A stretch of 64,000 nucleotides of DNA from Liquidambar formosana. Its lineage: Eukaryota; Streptophyta; Magnoliopsida; Saxifragales; Altingiaceae. The notes under the pieces were generated by a model, which made no database searches, was not told where the DNA came from, and was given only the letters and a program-made list of their open reading frames with translations. Shown here one piece after another: positions 49,601 to 59,999 of this stretch (positions are counted from its first letter, which is position 1; each line of letters begins with the position of its first letter). Location: contig CM077834.1 in NCBI GenBank assembly GCA_039720395.1, positions 6,468,607-6,532,606 on the forward strand, read 5' to 3'. Position numbers and translations under genes: made by a program.

Positions 49601-49832
49601 GCAAGATTGAAGCCAGCCAATCCATGGGAGAGTCTCGGTTCAAGATGAGCGCAGTAAATTCGAATGCAAGAAACAGCAAGAGTTTGATGATATATTCGAA
49701 CCCAGAATAGATACAGGAACAGAGAGGCCAGATTGAATCCAGCAAACCCATGGGAGAATCTTTGTACAAGAGATCGAATGCTAGAAACTGCAAGAGGAAT
49801 ACAAGTTTTAACAGGCACTCAAGAAACATCAT
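46647..49832 (-). CDS. CC-NBS-LRR disease resistance protein (At4g27190/RPS2-like), intact
   Basis: The only NLR in the window open throughout (1061 codons). It is expected to be an intracellular receptor that binds ATP/ADP through the NB-ARC and signals cell death on effector recognition. Coiled coil with KEWLTEVERIELEV and CGSCLN (about 70-215). NB-ARC landmarks: P-loop GMGGVGKTT (256-264), kinase-2 LLILDDVW (335-342), RNBS-B KIILTSRS (362-369), CNRLPLAL (420-427, Arg where Gly is usual), CFLYCSLFPED (483-493), MHD (547-549). The LRR runs to the C-terminus, EQWWNQLQWDEDQTK. Family alignment favours Met70 (49625, MDWLASIL), because residues 1-69 look like translated leader with a tandem duplication. 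However, a splice acceptor TTTGTTTAG abuts the first ATG, so the longer start is possible. A 5' module lies at 51.1-51.5 kb. Confidence 0.95.
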   Translation of the reverse strand: MMFLECLLKLVFLLQFLAFDLLYKDSPMGLLDSIWPLCSCIYSGFEYIIKLLLFLAFEFTALILNRDSPMDWLASILRSAVESILTSAVVQACLVLCGCIYYCIRNTIKFQSNALGKEMGRLIELQNKVKQQLRVAEIDGKLRTTQVKEWLTEVERIELEVNSLQAGITTNNKKFCGSCLNYTLLGRQVAKMLEEVERLLQGGDFSAGVVALNPLPEPVRHIPGASIEDQTTASKTLDEIMKRLSEDGVRRIGVWGMGGVGKTTLVRTLNNKLKSISSTQPFGTVIWVTVSKDLDLKRIQTQIAKRLKLEESLEGSVEELATLLHERLMKEKKFLLILDDVWEPLDLDSLGVPQAESHTGFKIILTSRSKQVCEQMEADVIEKVELLNDVEAWQLFTKKAGSVANKEEIKPHAEAVAKECNRLPLALIIVGSALRGKAKVELWKNALNELRRSEPSISGIEKKVYKPLKWSYDSLHQRNSKPCFLYCSLFPEDFSIDVRELVECWLAEGLINEQPNYENSLDRGIDIVENLKDLCLLECGRGGSVKMHDVVRDVAIWIASSVEDGCKFRVQSGIGLSQISDVELSKLCNRISFVNSTITSLPDCAIQCSKTSTLLLQSNRPLENVPESFLEGFPALKVLNLGATNIRSLPLSLTKLSQLRVLVLESCNCIEELPPLGGLRNLRVLDLGGTKIKELPKGMEELSNLRQLDLSRTWSLKSIQAGVLSRLLGLEVLNMWRSDYRWGVKGEVEEGEMIFEELGSLTQLTVLSVTLKTMPYLGSGDLIWIQRLISFQIQVVGSNRNISFLFMPNQRMVIFSSVDLSEKRIGWLLINAGDLFLNDCTEIGWMFEHLATNGKAFIGLKILDIRNCDSLGPFRGCSAQHDPLPNLEELWLFHIKNLECVWPLDAPVGLRFSKLREIAVSNCPNLTYLIPHHLIPYMINLEMIRVTACGKLENLFEYTTSSSSSSGQNAAPHPLLPNLRRLDLCDLPELRNICRENVSWQSLEQLIVERCNQVRRLPLTTQNASTIKEISGEEQWWNQLQWDEDQTKLALLPFFKPVRGV
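49640..49832 (-). repeat. Tandemly duplicated leader sequence of the intact NLR
   Basis: Two imperfect copies with CCATGGGAGA, then CGAATGC, then AGAAAC(T/A)GCAAGAG. In frame they give KDSPMGLLDSIW and RDSPMDWLASIL. A further related copy lies at about 45965-46050 and 13850-13910. Confidence 0.65.
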
Positions 49833-49894
49833 CTAAACAAACAGAAGCATGAAAACAATTGTGGGAGACACGGAGTCCACGTCTTTTTTATGAC

Positions 49895-50090
49895 TAGATA
49901 CAGCACACGTGCCTTGCACGTGAATATTTTTAAATAATATTAGTTATACAAAATAATAAATACATAAAGATTTCATATTTTTTCATAAAAGATAAGAGTT
50001 TAAAATTCAAGAGTACATTTTTTTTATATATTTTATAATCAAAATTGTCAATGAAAGATTAAAAACTCTTTAGATATACATTAAAAATGA
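49895..50090. repeat. Block B-specific insertion, unclassified
   Basis: This AT-rich stretch, starting with GCACACGTGCCTTGCACGTG, replaces the matching sequence of block A (17800-17900). It may be a small transposon, but clear ends and a target duplication are not visible. Confidence 0.4.
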
Positions 50091-50154
50091 AAAAAAACAA
50101 ACACACATACACACAAAAGAACAAATCAAAGAAAATGGAAGTAAAAATTCTAAC

Positions 50155-50345
50155 GCCCAATATATTAATAGCAATCTAACCTTGAAGATAACAGGATTCC
50201 ATTAGCAAGAAGATTTTCAATTTCGCAATGCAACATGGGGGAATCATATGGCACTTTGAAAACAAAAATGGAAACAAGAGCTTTAAAATTTTAATTTAGA
50301 TGGGAAGATAGTATACCTCGCTGGAGTGGCTTTAAAAGATTTTCA
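50155..50345 (-). promoter_or_regulatory. NLR 5' leader module (copy 5)
   Basis: Matches 17975-18140 and ends with the CTCGCTGGAGTGGC leader-exon stretch, with a donor GTATAC on the - strand. It is the leader unit nearest to the intact NLR. Its right side is cut at about 50338, where a repeated 35-base piece joins the hairpin MITE. Confidence 0.4.
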
Positions 50346-50373
50346 ATTTCGCAATGCAACATGGGGGAATCAT

Positions 50374-50540
50374 TTCGGACAATTTTAATTTATATAAGAA
50401 ATTTTTTCCTAAATCTGTCATTTAAGTGGACTTTTTGGTTATTTTTCACGAAAAATGAAATAGAGAGTAAATGGCCAAAAAGTTCACTTAAATGATAGAT
50501 TTTGGAAGAACTTTCTTCTAAAAAATTTTAGAATTATTTA
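50374..50540. mobile_element. Hairpin MITE, family H, left end truncated (block B)
   Basis: It has the arms CATTTAAGTGGACTTTTTGG and CCAAAAAGTTCACTTAAATG. The left terminus is missing. The sequence joins directly to a second copy of the 35 bases at 50212-50247. Confidence 0.8.
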
Positions 50541-51079
50541 CCATAGGCTGTGTAGAGTAAGTGGATATCTGCTAGAGGATAGGTTAGGGATTTAAAAGTT
50601 AACCCGTCAAAAAAAATAAAATAAAATAAAATAAAATAGATGGGGTTAACCCGTCATAAAAGGTTAGGGATTTTAAGCATGCTCAACTAATTTACAATTG
50701 CATTTAACATTATCTCAGCTAGTCAGCTGTATGGAGCGAAAGGATTGGAGCAAATATTCTGAAGACCTAAGCGCAACACATTAGGTGAGGTAAGAGACTT
50801 GAAGACCTAAGTTGAATGCTAAATTTGTGGGACAAAAGTATTTTAATCATGCAAAGCGGGCCATGGTCGACCTTAAACGTTCAAAACTGGCTGAATCGGG
50901 CTTGGCCGACCCGTGCCTTCGATTGACCAACCTGGCGTCCCAGTCCAACAATTTTAATGCTCAATTTTTATCTCCTAATTTCGACTGATTTGTTTCTTGT
51001 ATGAATGAGGACTAATTTTCTTTATAAAAAGGGGCCTAATTTTAAGTCAAACAAAGCAAACCTTAGATCGAATTTTAAA

Positions 51080-51500
51080 ATTCTTAACACCAAATATACT
51101 AATAGCAATCCAACCTTGCAAATAACAGGACCACATAAGCACAAAGATCTGCAATTATATGGGCAATTAGATGAAAGAAGAAAACTGAAGCTGCAAGAAT
51201 TCAATTTAGATGGGAAGATAACGTACCTCGCTGGAGTGAGAAGAGAAGCACAGAAGCTATGCCAAGAAGATAACAAACAGAAAACCCTCTTGCTAATTGC
51301 TAATCCGTTATGGGAAGAAGAGTGAATTCCAGAGAGCAAAAGAATTAATGAAGCAGAGGTACCCAATGTTGAAGAGACAGAGGTTTGGTAAAGGAACGGC
51401 ACAGGAAGACTTGATAATGAAAGTCAATCGGTCAATGTTAATAATTCATTTGGGGTCTTGGAGCTAACTTTCTACGAAGGTGCATGGTAAGGTCCTGGAA
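51080..51500 (-). promoter_or_regulatory. NLR leader-exon and W-box module (copy 6), candidate promoter of the intact NLR
   Basis: The leader exon ends GCGAG with donor GTACGTTATC (about 51227/51226). On the - strand the W-box cores TTGACC and TTGACT lie at 51430-51435 and 51422-51427. The CTTTCTACGAAGGTGC box is near 51470. An intron from here to the TTTAG acceptor at 49833 would join the leader to the intact NLR reading frame. This is a structural inference without transcript evidence. Confidence 0.55.
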
Positions 51501-51687
51501 CAAAAAATTCAAAATAAAAAATAAACCAATGTAGAAGAGACAGAGGTTTGGTCAACTAATTCTAATTTTTGCACAGTTTTTCTAAGTATTTGCATATTTT
51601 TCTAATTAATTTTACACAATTTTTTATGATTTCATCATTTCTCATGCAATGATTGTTTCATTAATTGCTACTTAACATATGCCATTA

Positions 51688-51823
51688 GGTAATGTTTGGT
51701 ATGCCAGATGAGCCGAATAGGATAAATATTTCATTTTCAGCCAAATAAAGCAACCAAAGACTTCTTTTTCATCCAACAATTGTATCATATCTAACTTTTT
51801 AATCCGGCAAACCAAACATAGCC
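51688..51823. mobile_element. PIF/Harbinger-like MITE (block B)
   Basis: Left end GGTAATGTTTGGTATGCC, right end GGCAAACCAAACATAGCC, with target duplication TTA on both sides. Same site as in blocks A and C. Confidence 0.85.
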
Positions 51824-53033
51824 TTAGAGTACACGCTAAGAAAACCATATTTTTTAACATAAGCCACGTGGTTGAAATGTATAATTCTAACTCCAATACA
51901 ATTATGCCAAAAGGGACACCGATGCCAATCAACAAATCAACATCACTGATTCCCAAGGATGAAATTTAAGACAGTTTCAAAGACGATTGTAACCTTCACC
52001 TTTTGATCCAACATCACTGCTTGGATCATGTTGTTAGTTTAGGAAGCAGGGATGGGACAAAGTAGGAAAATATGTGGAATGGAAGAGAGTTTTGAGAATG
52101 ATTTGGAGATGATTGGAAAACTAGAGGAAAACTTATTGAGCGTTTTTTCAAAAATCCAATTGAGGTTTACATTTTACCTAGACTAGATGCATATTTGATG
52201 TCCATATTAGGAATAATATTCTAAATTAACGGTTTCTGAAGTAGGTTGTTATTTGAACCATTTGAGAAGGGATGGAGATATGGTAGGTTCTGAGTGCAAA
52301 CCTCCCGTGCCATGCATATATAGGGCAAAAGGCAAACAGCAATAAGGCAAAATGCAAAAGGCAAAAAGCTCCATGTGTTAAAGTCGTCATATTTATTGTG
52401 TTAAGTCAGCCCTCCTAGTTTAAATTCAGTTGAAAACATCTTAAAATGGTTTCACGTGTTTGAGTTATCGAACATCAAACTTTGATTAGCACTAAACCAT
52501 ACCGCATTTTAAAATTACATTTTGTAAGTGAGATCTTCGTATCTTCCTCTAGCTATTAAATGGTAGGGTGCACATCTTAAGATTCATAAAATACCCCAAG
52601 AACAAGGGGAGAAGTTCAACAATACACCTATGATGGTGTCCTCTTCGTAGATTTTCTTTTTCCCACAACAATTCTATTGATGAGCTCACTAGTATAGAAA
52701 CAATTTAATCATAAATGCAACCACATTTGCTATTAACAGAACAAAACCGATGTGTATGACCAATGATAAAGAATCAACACAGCATCCAGTAGACTATTAT
52801 TTCTAGTGTTATAGACGAATCAAATCAATCACCATGTAAATGACTTGGAAACAAGCAGGAAGTGAACATATTTCCATTAGCCAAATAGCCCTCCATGTAA
52901 GAATAGAGTTCTTAGCTATATAGGAATACTTATGGTAGATAATCTCCATGTTGCTTAATAGAAAAGAATTTGATAGTAAACAGGACATCCCTGAATCACT
53001 TACTTGACCGAAACACTAATGCAACGTCTACGA

Positions 53034-53285
53034 TTACTTCTTTAATGCATCCAGCATGAGCTTCATCTGTTCCCGGATCAAATCTACCCCCTTCATGTAA
53101 ATCTCAATCTCATCCACTAGCAACATCTTCCATTTCTCATCCAGCTCTTCCATCTTGGAACTTCCCATTACAGACAGACCCATCTTGACTATACTTTTCC
53201 TTAAAATTGTCATTGAAGCATTCATATTATTTACAAACTGAAAGGACTCTTTCAAGAAGGGATACATTGTCAGATCCATCTGTTG
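53034..53285 (-). pseudogene. C-terminal fragment of an unrecognised conserved protein (block B copy)
   Basis: 81 residues from MDLTMYPFLKESFQFVNN to LMLDALKK, differing from the block A copy at only a few positions. Cut at the same retroelement junction. Confidence 0.55.
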
Positions 53286-54660
53286 TTGATGCAGACTGCA
53301 TTGCGTGCTTGGCTTTAGAGTTCCTGGAGTCGATGGACCATCGAGATGCCAAGCATAAAGGTTATTTTTCGCGTTTCGATGGCCCAGCAGAAGACCATGC
53401 GTATGCTTAACTTTTTATGCGTACGCATGATTTGTTGAACGTATGCATGGAAAACTTGAGCGTACGCATATTTCATTTATGCGTACGCACCACGGGCTGC
53501 TGTTGCTGTGTTGCTGCCGCTTCTGCTATTTGTTGCTGCTATTTTCATAATTTTGGTTAATTAGCTTATATTAGTTTATTTTCCTATTTTAAGGCTTTAT
53601 TTATTTTATTGTTATTTGTTGTTTTAATTTAATTAATTTCCTAGAGAGTTAATATTTGTTTGTTCTAGTAGAATTAGGTTTTCTTATTAGTTCTCTATAC
53701 AAAGGGATGTAAGCTTTATAGCAAATTAGTTGATTATTTTATGAGATTAATAATATCAAGAGAAAGAGTTTCTCCTTTATTTTCTTGCTTTTGTGTTCTT
53801 GAGTGAATATTGATCGTGGTTGCCTACTATTTGGCATTGTTCTTGCGATAATCAATAGATTGGTGGACGCTTGATTGTTTTTGGTGAGCTTCGTCTTGAT
53901 CGCGTATTTTTCATTGCATTAGTTGGTATTACAACCTAGTTCGTTCTTGCCGTCTTGCCAAGACGAGGAGGAGGACGTACCGGAGGCCGTGAAACCAATA
54001 TGGAGGATGTGTTTAATCGTGAGGACAAGGCCCGCTCCACGAGCAAGGCGCAAACCTAGAGGTAATTTATAATCGTGAATATCATAATTTTGAGAATCCT
54101 TACGCTGACTATGTCCCGCAAGGGAGAAGGAGGCAAATGGGCGAGGAGCCTAGGGTTGTGGATTATACTCGACAATGGGAGAATGGTATAAGGGTTGATG
54201 TTTCAGAATTTTCAGGTACGTTACAACCTAATGAATTTTTGGAATGGATTTTTACTGTGGAGGAAATTTTAGATTTTAAGGAGGTTCCTTATAATCGAAG
54301 GGCTCCGTCGGTGGCTACGAGATTTCGTATAAGGGCTGTTTCTTGGTGGTAAAAATTGAAGACTACCTATAGTCGATAAGGAAAATCCAAAATTAATTTG
54401 TGGGAGAAATTGAAGAAGCATCTGCATAGAGAGTTTTTACAGTATAATTATACAAGAATGATGTACCAAAAGTTGTGTGAGCGCAATGGGAGTTGCCACC
54501 CAATTTTAGTTTTGGGAATTGATTGGTCATTTAGCGGGTTCAAATTCATTGTCCAAAGATTCAAATTCGGACCTAAGGTACATTATTGGGAAGGTGTTAT
54601 GCACCCAAAAATGCCCGGTCAAAACTGACCTCCATAAATAATATTGGCTTTAATTAACTA
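53285..54660 (+). mobile_element. Truncated Ty3-type LTR retrotransposon with gag fragment (block B)
   Basis: Same structure as 21603-22978: LTR-like start at the gene-fragment junction, leader, gag remnant with FSGTLQPNEFLEWIFTVE, RFRIRAVSWW then TAA, and WEKLKKHLHREFL, then the switch to the GGGAAGGTGTTATGCACCC repeat. It has no pol and is not functional. Confidence 0.75.
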
Positions 54661-55160
54661 AGGTATTTAATCAAATTAAACCCTAAGCATGCAAAAATGC
54701 AATAATATGTCAAGTACACAAATAATGATGTAGAATAGAGGAATAGTGACTAATAAAACACATGCAACAGAATATACAAAAGATAGTAAGCTTACAAAAA
54801 ATAGATTATGCAAAAGTGAATAGAAATAGAGCAAAATACATTTATGCCAAGAGTATAGTGCATACGCACCATAGGGATTTCTCCAACAATTGAAACAAAT
54901 GAACAAAACAAAACAAAACAAATTAACTTTCTGCCGGGGTGTGGGATGCGTACGCACCATGGATAGCAACATGGCTAAGATCTGAAAGTCAAAGTTGATT
55001 AATCTATGGTCAAAATGGTCAACCAAGGGTCTCACATAGTAGGTCTCATCAAGACGAATCTACTCGTCAAATTTGGAATCAATCGGGTCAACCTACGATT
55101 TTCAAATGTTAGGAAACACGGTATGTGTGGGTGAGTGCACCTACACTGGATCACAGTCCA
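54661..55160. repeat. Repeat segment with TGCGTACGCA palindromes (block B), empty site of the LTR element
   Basis: GCAATAATATGTCAAG at about 54698 is the uninterrupted target of the block A LTR element. ATGCGTACGCACC lies near 54946. It is followed by the truncated LRR of NLR pseudogene 6. Confidence 0.6.
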
Positions 55161-57117
55161 CTTCACCTCCAATTGGCCTTAAATTTCTCCGTTCTTCCAT
55201 CCCTTTTGGCAATTCTTTGATTTTAGTGCCACCTAAATTAAGCACTCGGAGATTTCTAAGCCCTCCTAGTGGGGGTAATTATTCAATCCAATGGGAAGAC
55301 TGTAAAACTAAAGCATGAAGCTCACCTAAATTGTTTAGGGAGAGAGGCAATGACTTAATGTTAGTTCCACTCATATTCAAGACCCTGAGTGCTTGAAATC
55401 CTGAGAGGAATCTCTCAGGAACTTTCTTAAGGAGGCAATTACCTTGTAGAAGTAAAGTTGATGTGTTTGAACATTGTATCACACAATCAGGTAGAGATGT
55501 TATCGTGTTCTCCATGAAGGAAATTCTCTTGCAGGACTTCAACAATTCAACATCTGAAATCTTACTTCAAGCCGATTCCCGATTGAACATGAGATTTACA
55601 TCCATCCTCCTCCGAGGCTGCAATTCATATAGCAACGTCGCAAACTACATCATGCATTTTTACAGTGCCCTCTTGGATACCAGGTTTCCAACAAACATAA
55701 GTCCTTTAGGTTTTCGACTATAGAGATTCCCCTAATAAGAGAATCCTTGTAGTTTAATTGTTCATCTACCAAACCTTTCGCCAGCCAACATTGTGCTAGT
55801 AGACTTACTTCAATTGAGAAGTCCTCAAGAAATAGAGAGCAATAAAGAAACAAGATTTGATATTCATACCTTACAAGGAGTCGTAACTCCACTTTAAGGG
55901 TTTATAAACCTCATTCTTAATCCCCTTAATTGATACAGTGGCACTGATCGTTGCAACCCTTTCAGGCATCCTTCCACAGCTCAATCATTTCCTTTCCCCT
56001 CATAGCTACTCCCACAATGTTGATTGCAAAGGCAATCCGTTACATTCTCTAGCAACATCCTCTGCCTTTTGTCTGATATGTCCTAAGCCCTTTCCCGCAT
56101 TTTTAGTAAACAATTCCCAAGCTTCATCATCGTTTAGAACACCCACTTTAACATCCTCATCTGTCTTCATCGCTCTACAAACTTCTAAAGATCGAGAAGT
56201 CAATATGATGTTTAAACCCATATGAATTTCAGGCCAGTGGGACACCTAAAGAATCCAAATCAATTTTCTTCCAAACATCATCCAGGATGAGGAGAAATTT
56301 TCTTTCCTTCTCAAGTCTTTGATGCAGTTGAATAGCCATTCTCTGTGTGCTTTCTTCCAATTGCAGATGCAGTCTCCCAGTTATTTCTGCCTGGAACCTT
56401 TTTCAAGTCAAACTCCTTGGACATCATAGCCCAGATAACAATGCTAAATGGTTGTTTCAAAGAACTGCTCTTGAGCTTATTGTTCAAGTTCGTCACTAAG
56501 GTGGTCTTGCCCACCCCTCCCATACCCCAGACACCAATGCTTCTAACTTCATCATTGTTCAATAGACCCTCAACTTGGGTTAAATTTTTAGCTGCTGTTA
56601 TTTGATTTTCAATTGAAGGCCTAGGGATATGTTCAACTATTTTTACTTGATTATCTACAGCCACCATAGCAGTAGAGAAAGCGCAGACTTTCATAAGCTG
56701 CTCCACTTCCTTCTGCTTTTCTTCCACCTTTTGGCCTAGTTTATAATGCATTGAGCACTTTAAACAGCACCCACAAAAATGACCGCCGTTGCTGCTTGTT
56801 CCTGCTTGCATCGCTTTTACTTGAAGGTTGATCGCTTCCACTTCAAGCTTGATCGCTTCGACCTCTCCAAGCCACTTTTTGACTTCAGGAGTGGGTAATT
56901 TGCCTTCATTGTCAGCCTTTTCGAGTTCTTCATTTATGTAGTTCCTCCAGTCAATCAGAATTCTCAATTCTTGGTCCAAAGCAATGAGGTTGGATTGGTA
57001 TTTGAAGGTATTCCTAATTTTAGAATAGATGGAGCCATTGAGAGAAAAGATGGAGCCCCAGAAACGTCGAGCAAGTTCTGCCAATAATGAACCCACGAGT
57101 GTAGCCGTCGGGTCTAT
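55161..57117 (-). pseudogene. CC-NBS-LRR pseudogene 6, start-lost and truncated in the LRR
   Basis: Block B partner of pseudogene 3. The start codon is ATA (57115-57117) where the partner has ATG. The coiled coil and P-loop (VWGMGGVGKTTLV) are open, and the Trp that is a stop in pseudogene 3 is intact here. The frame shifts near 56399 (after DLKKV). Further indels lie near 56233, 56030, 55968 and 55567. Kinase-2 is present, unlike in pseudogene 3. The LRR breaks at the same point near 55170. The lesion set differs from pseudogene 3 except for the shared truncation. Confidence 0.9.
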
Positions 57118-57645
57118 GGTAGATGTTTGGTAAAACAGAAGGTCTGAAGCTTGAGAAGATTTGAAGGCAAGGATTTATGAGAAGAGGAGTGAGCACTAGG
57201 AGAACTATATGTGATTCTTTGAAAACAGAGAAGAAAATAAAAGCTATAGGAATTTAGATGGGAATAAAAAATATTGGTAACTGACTTTCAAGAATTGAGA
57301 AGCAATGAATAACAGAAGCAATACTTATCCAAAAAAGAGAGGGAAAAGGTACAGAAGCAATGCTGAGATGATTGTAAGCAGAAGAACCAATGAAGCAGAG
57401 ATATGCTCGATAAAGAACTCAACACCCAATCCTTTCTCTTTACCTTAATCTTAAGAAAGTATCAATTGAGTCAGGCATCAGAATCCCCATCCACTGGCTT
57501 GGATGAAACCCAGCATGATGCTGAGTGTCACTCGACCCTAAAACAAAGGTGAAGGAGAGTCACATCATGAGGTTATATGTGATGCGGTCAAATTAGGCGA
57601 TCGATGCATTGACTCACCTTGCCATCTTAGAGTGAGTCTTTTATA
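57118..57645 (-). promoter_or_regulatory. 5' flank of NLR pseudogene 6
   Basis: Collinear with 32112-32656 with few changes, though about 20 bases are deleted near 57615. No gene is seen. Confidence 0.4.
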
Positions 57646-57782
57646 TAACTGTGACACGACCATATAGTGTCATAGATTAATAGGAACTAAGAAAAGTGGG
57701 ATTGTGGGGCCGAATAGTATACTGACAATCCCACTTTACTTAATTCGTATTAGTTTGTGACACCACGTGACTGTCATAGTTA
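57646..57782. mobile_element. Hairpin MITE with about 60-base arms (block B)
   Basis: Inverted arms around GTGGGATTGT and ACAATCCCAC, at the same position as 32657-32793. Confidence 0.8.
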
Positions 57783-57939
57783 CATGGAAGTTTTTCTCGT
57801 ATCTTAGAGCCCACTTTCCATGGAAGTGAGAGGAAAGGACATTGGGGAGAGAAAATAAGAAAAAACAAACAAAAAGCAGCTCAGGCAAAAATATAGGAAG
57901 TCATACAGTAAAAAGTTCCGAGTTTAATGCCAAGGTATA

Positions 57940-58227
57940 TCCCACATGGAGCAGGATCCTCTGCCATGCTATGGCAGAGGATGATCTTGCCATACTATGA
58001 ATAGAAGAAAGACACGTGGCGAAATAGGTGATCTTACAGCTGAGATTTTTTTTTAAATTTTAATTTTCATTTTAGCCTTAGAACGAGGTCGTTTTGAGGG
58101 TCTTTCCCTCTCCTTCCTCATCTCCTTCCGTCTCCATTTCTGCAACTCCACGACCATGTCCTTTCGCCGGAAAAAATTAAGATTGTGAAGTCTCTTCATA
58201 AAACTTCAAAACCCAAATCCACAAATT

Positions 58228-58259
<32 letters not shown>

Positions 58260-58990
58260 GACACATTCGCTTCACAGTCACCATAGCAGATCTGGAACAA
58301 TATGTCGATCTGTACACCTACCACAGTCCCCATAGCAGATCTCATCCACCATCGCCTAGGCTTCGCCACCATTGCCCCACAAAGAATACGATTGTGGGTT
58401 TGGTGAATTTAGTGCCAAGAAGAATAATAAAAAAAAAAAGTTGAATATTCTAGATCATGAGATGCAAATATAATCCCATCTACTGAGGAGAGGAATTGGC
58501 AATCCCCTTTACCTACATACTCTCAAACCCACGTCCATCCCCAACCTTCACCCGTATGTAGACGAATAAAGAATTGGTCTCAAACACTAAAGCATTCCTT
58601 TAAGGGGGTCTTCAACCTCTGCTTTCATGGCCATGTCCTCTCTCAAGCTACCCAATCCAACATTTTCCACCATGTCTCCAGATCAAACTCTGTTTGATGG
58701 AGGTGCACAATTGATGAGAAGGTTTATGACGACGAGGTGACGCGTTGGGGTGCGTATTTAGTTGGACAAGATACGACACTGACGTGCCGGCGTTTTACAT
58801 GGAAGGAGACGAAGAGATGGGTTGTTGCCTTGTTGGGTTGGAGGAATTTGAGAAAGCAAAACACACTGTTTTGTGGGCTATTGAATTGTATCCGTTGAAT
58901 CACTCTTATTACCACGTGGCGCCTCATGGTAAAATGGATGGCAAGATCCTCTCTGCCATACAATGGCAGAGGATCCTGTTCCATTTGGCA
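57940..58990. mobile_element. Foldback-type element with compound terminal hairpins
   Basis: About 75 bases at each end are inverted copies. The left is ATGGAGCAGGATCCTCTGCC; the complement of the right is ATGGAACAGGATCCTCTGCC. Both continue to a shared CACGTGGCG-type stretch. Each end also folds on itself (CCTCTGCCAT / ATGGCAGAGG). The 1.05 kb body holds an ORF-like piece, MAMSSLKLPNPTFSTMSPDQ, that may be captured host sequence. No transposase is seen. I could not assign a target duplication. Confidence 0.6.
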
Positions 58991-59522
58991 TGAACTTGTC
59001 CCCTGCAAAGCTAAAAATTCGAACTTACATATATCCTCCGTTCCTATGCCACTATCTCGTATTCTTTAGATAATATGATCGGATACAATTATACAATTAT
59101 GTAAAAATAAATAAATAAAGAATGAAAAGTGAAATATGAGAGAATTTTAGATTGGTCATATCACAAATCTTTCTCAAAATTCTATTTTGCTTTTTATTTT
59201 TTTGTTTGGGGGGGAGGGGGGGTGTTTCAAATTATTTTGATGTCACAGAGAATTAGAGGAGTTTCTGCCGTAAATGCTCAGACTAAGACTTTACTTGTTA
59301 ATTTTGTCTAATCCCTCGATGAAAACAACTTCATATATGCCGTCTGGCTTAATTATTTTTCACGAAAAATGAAATAGAGAGTAAATTGCCAAAAAGTTCA
59401 CTTAAATGATAGATTTTGGAAGAACTTTCTTCTAAAAAATTGTAGAGTTATTTACCATAGGCTGTGTAGAGTAAGTGGATATCTGCTAGAGGAGAGGTTA
59501 GGGATTTAAAAGTTAACCCGTC

Positions 59523-59557
<35 letters not shown>

Positions 59558-59999
59558 GGGTTAACCCGTCATAAAAGGTTAAGATTTTAAGCATGCTCAA
59601 CTAATTTAGTATCGCATTTAACATTATCTCAGCTAGTCAGCTGTATTGAGCGAAAGGATTGGAGCAAATATTCTGAAGAAATAAGTGCAACACATTAGGT
59701 GAGGTAAGAGACTTAAAGACCTAAGTTGAATGCTAAATTTGTGGGACAAAAGTGTTTTAATCATGCAAAGCGGGCCATGGTGGACCTTAAACGTTCAAAA
59801 CGGGCTGAATTGGGCTTGGCCGACCCGTGCCTTCGATTGACCAACCTGGCGTCCCAGTCCAACAATTTTAATGCTCAATTTTTATCTCCTAATTTCGACT
59901 GATTTGTTTCTTGTATGAATTAGGACTAATTTTCTTCATAAAAAGGGGCCTAATTTTAAGTCAAACAAGGCAAACCTTAGATCTAATTTTAAAATTCTT

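Larger units (their letters stand above)
45862..59356. repeat. Segmental duplication block B
   Basis: Partner of block A, collinear from CGGTCGAGGAGCACACTACC at 45862. It lacks the 6.7 kb LTR element (empty site at about 54700) and about 600 bases of block A at 18140-18745. It carries extra DNA at 49895-50090 and 58722-59250. The right edge at about 59356 switches to block C. Confidence 0.93.
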
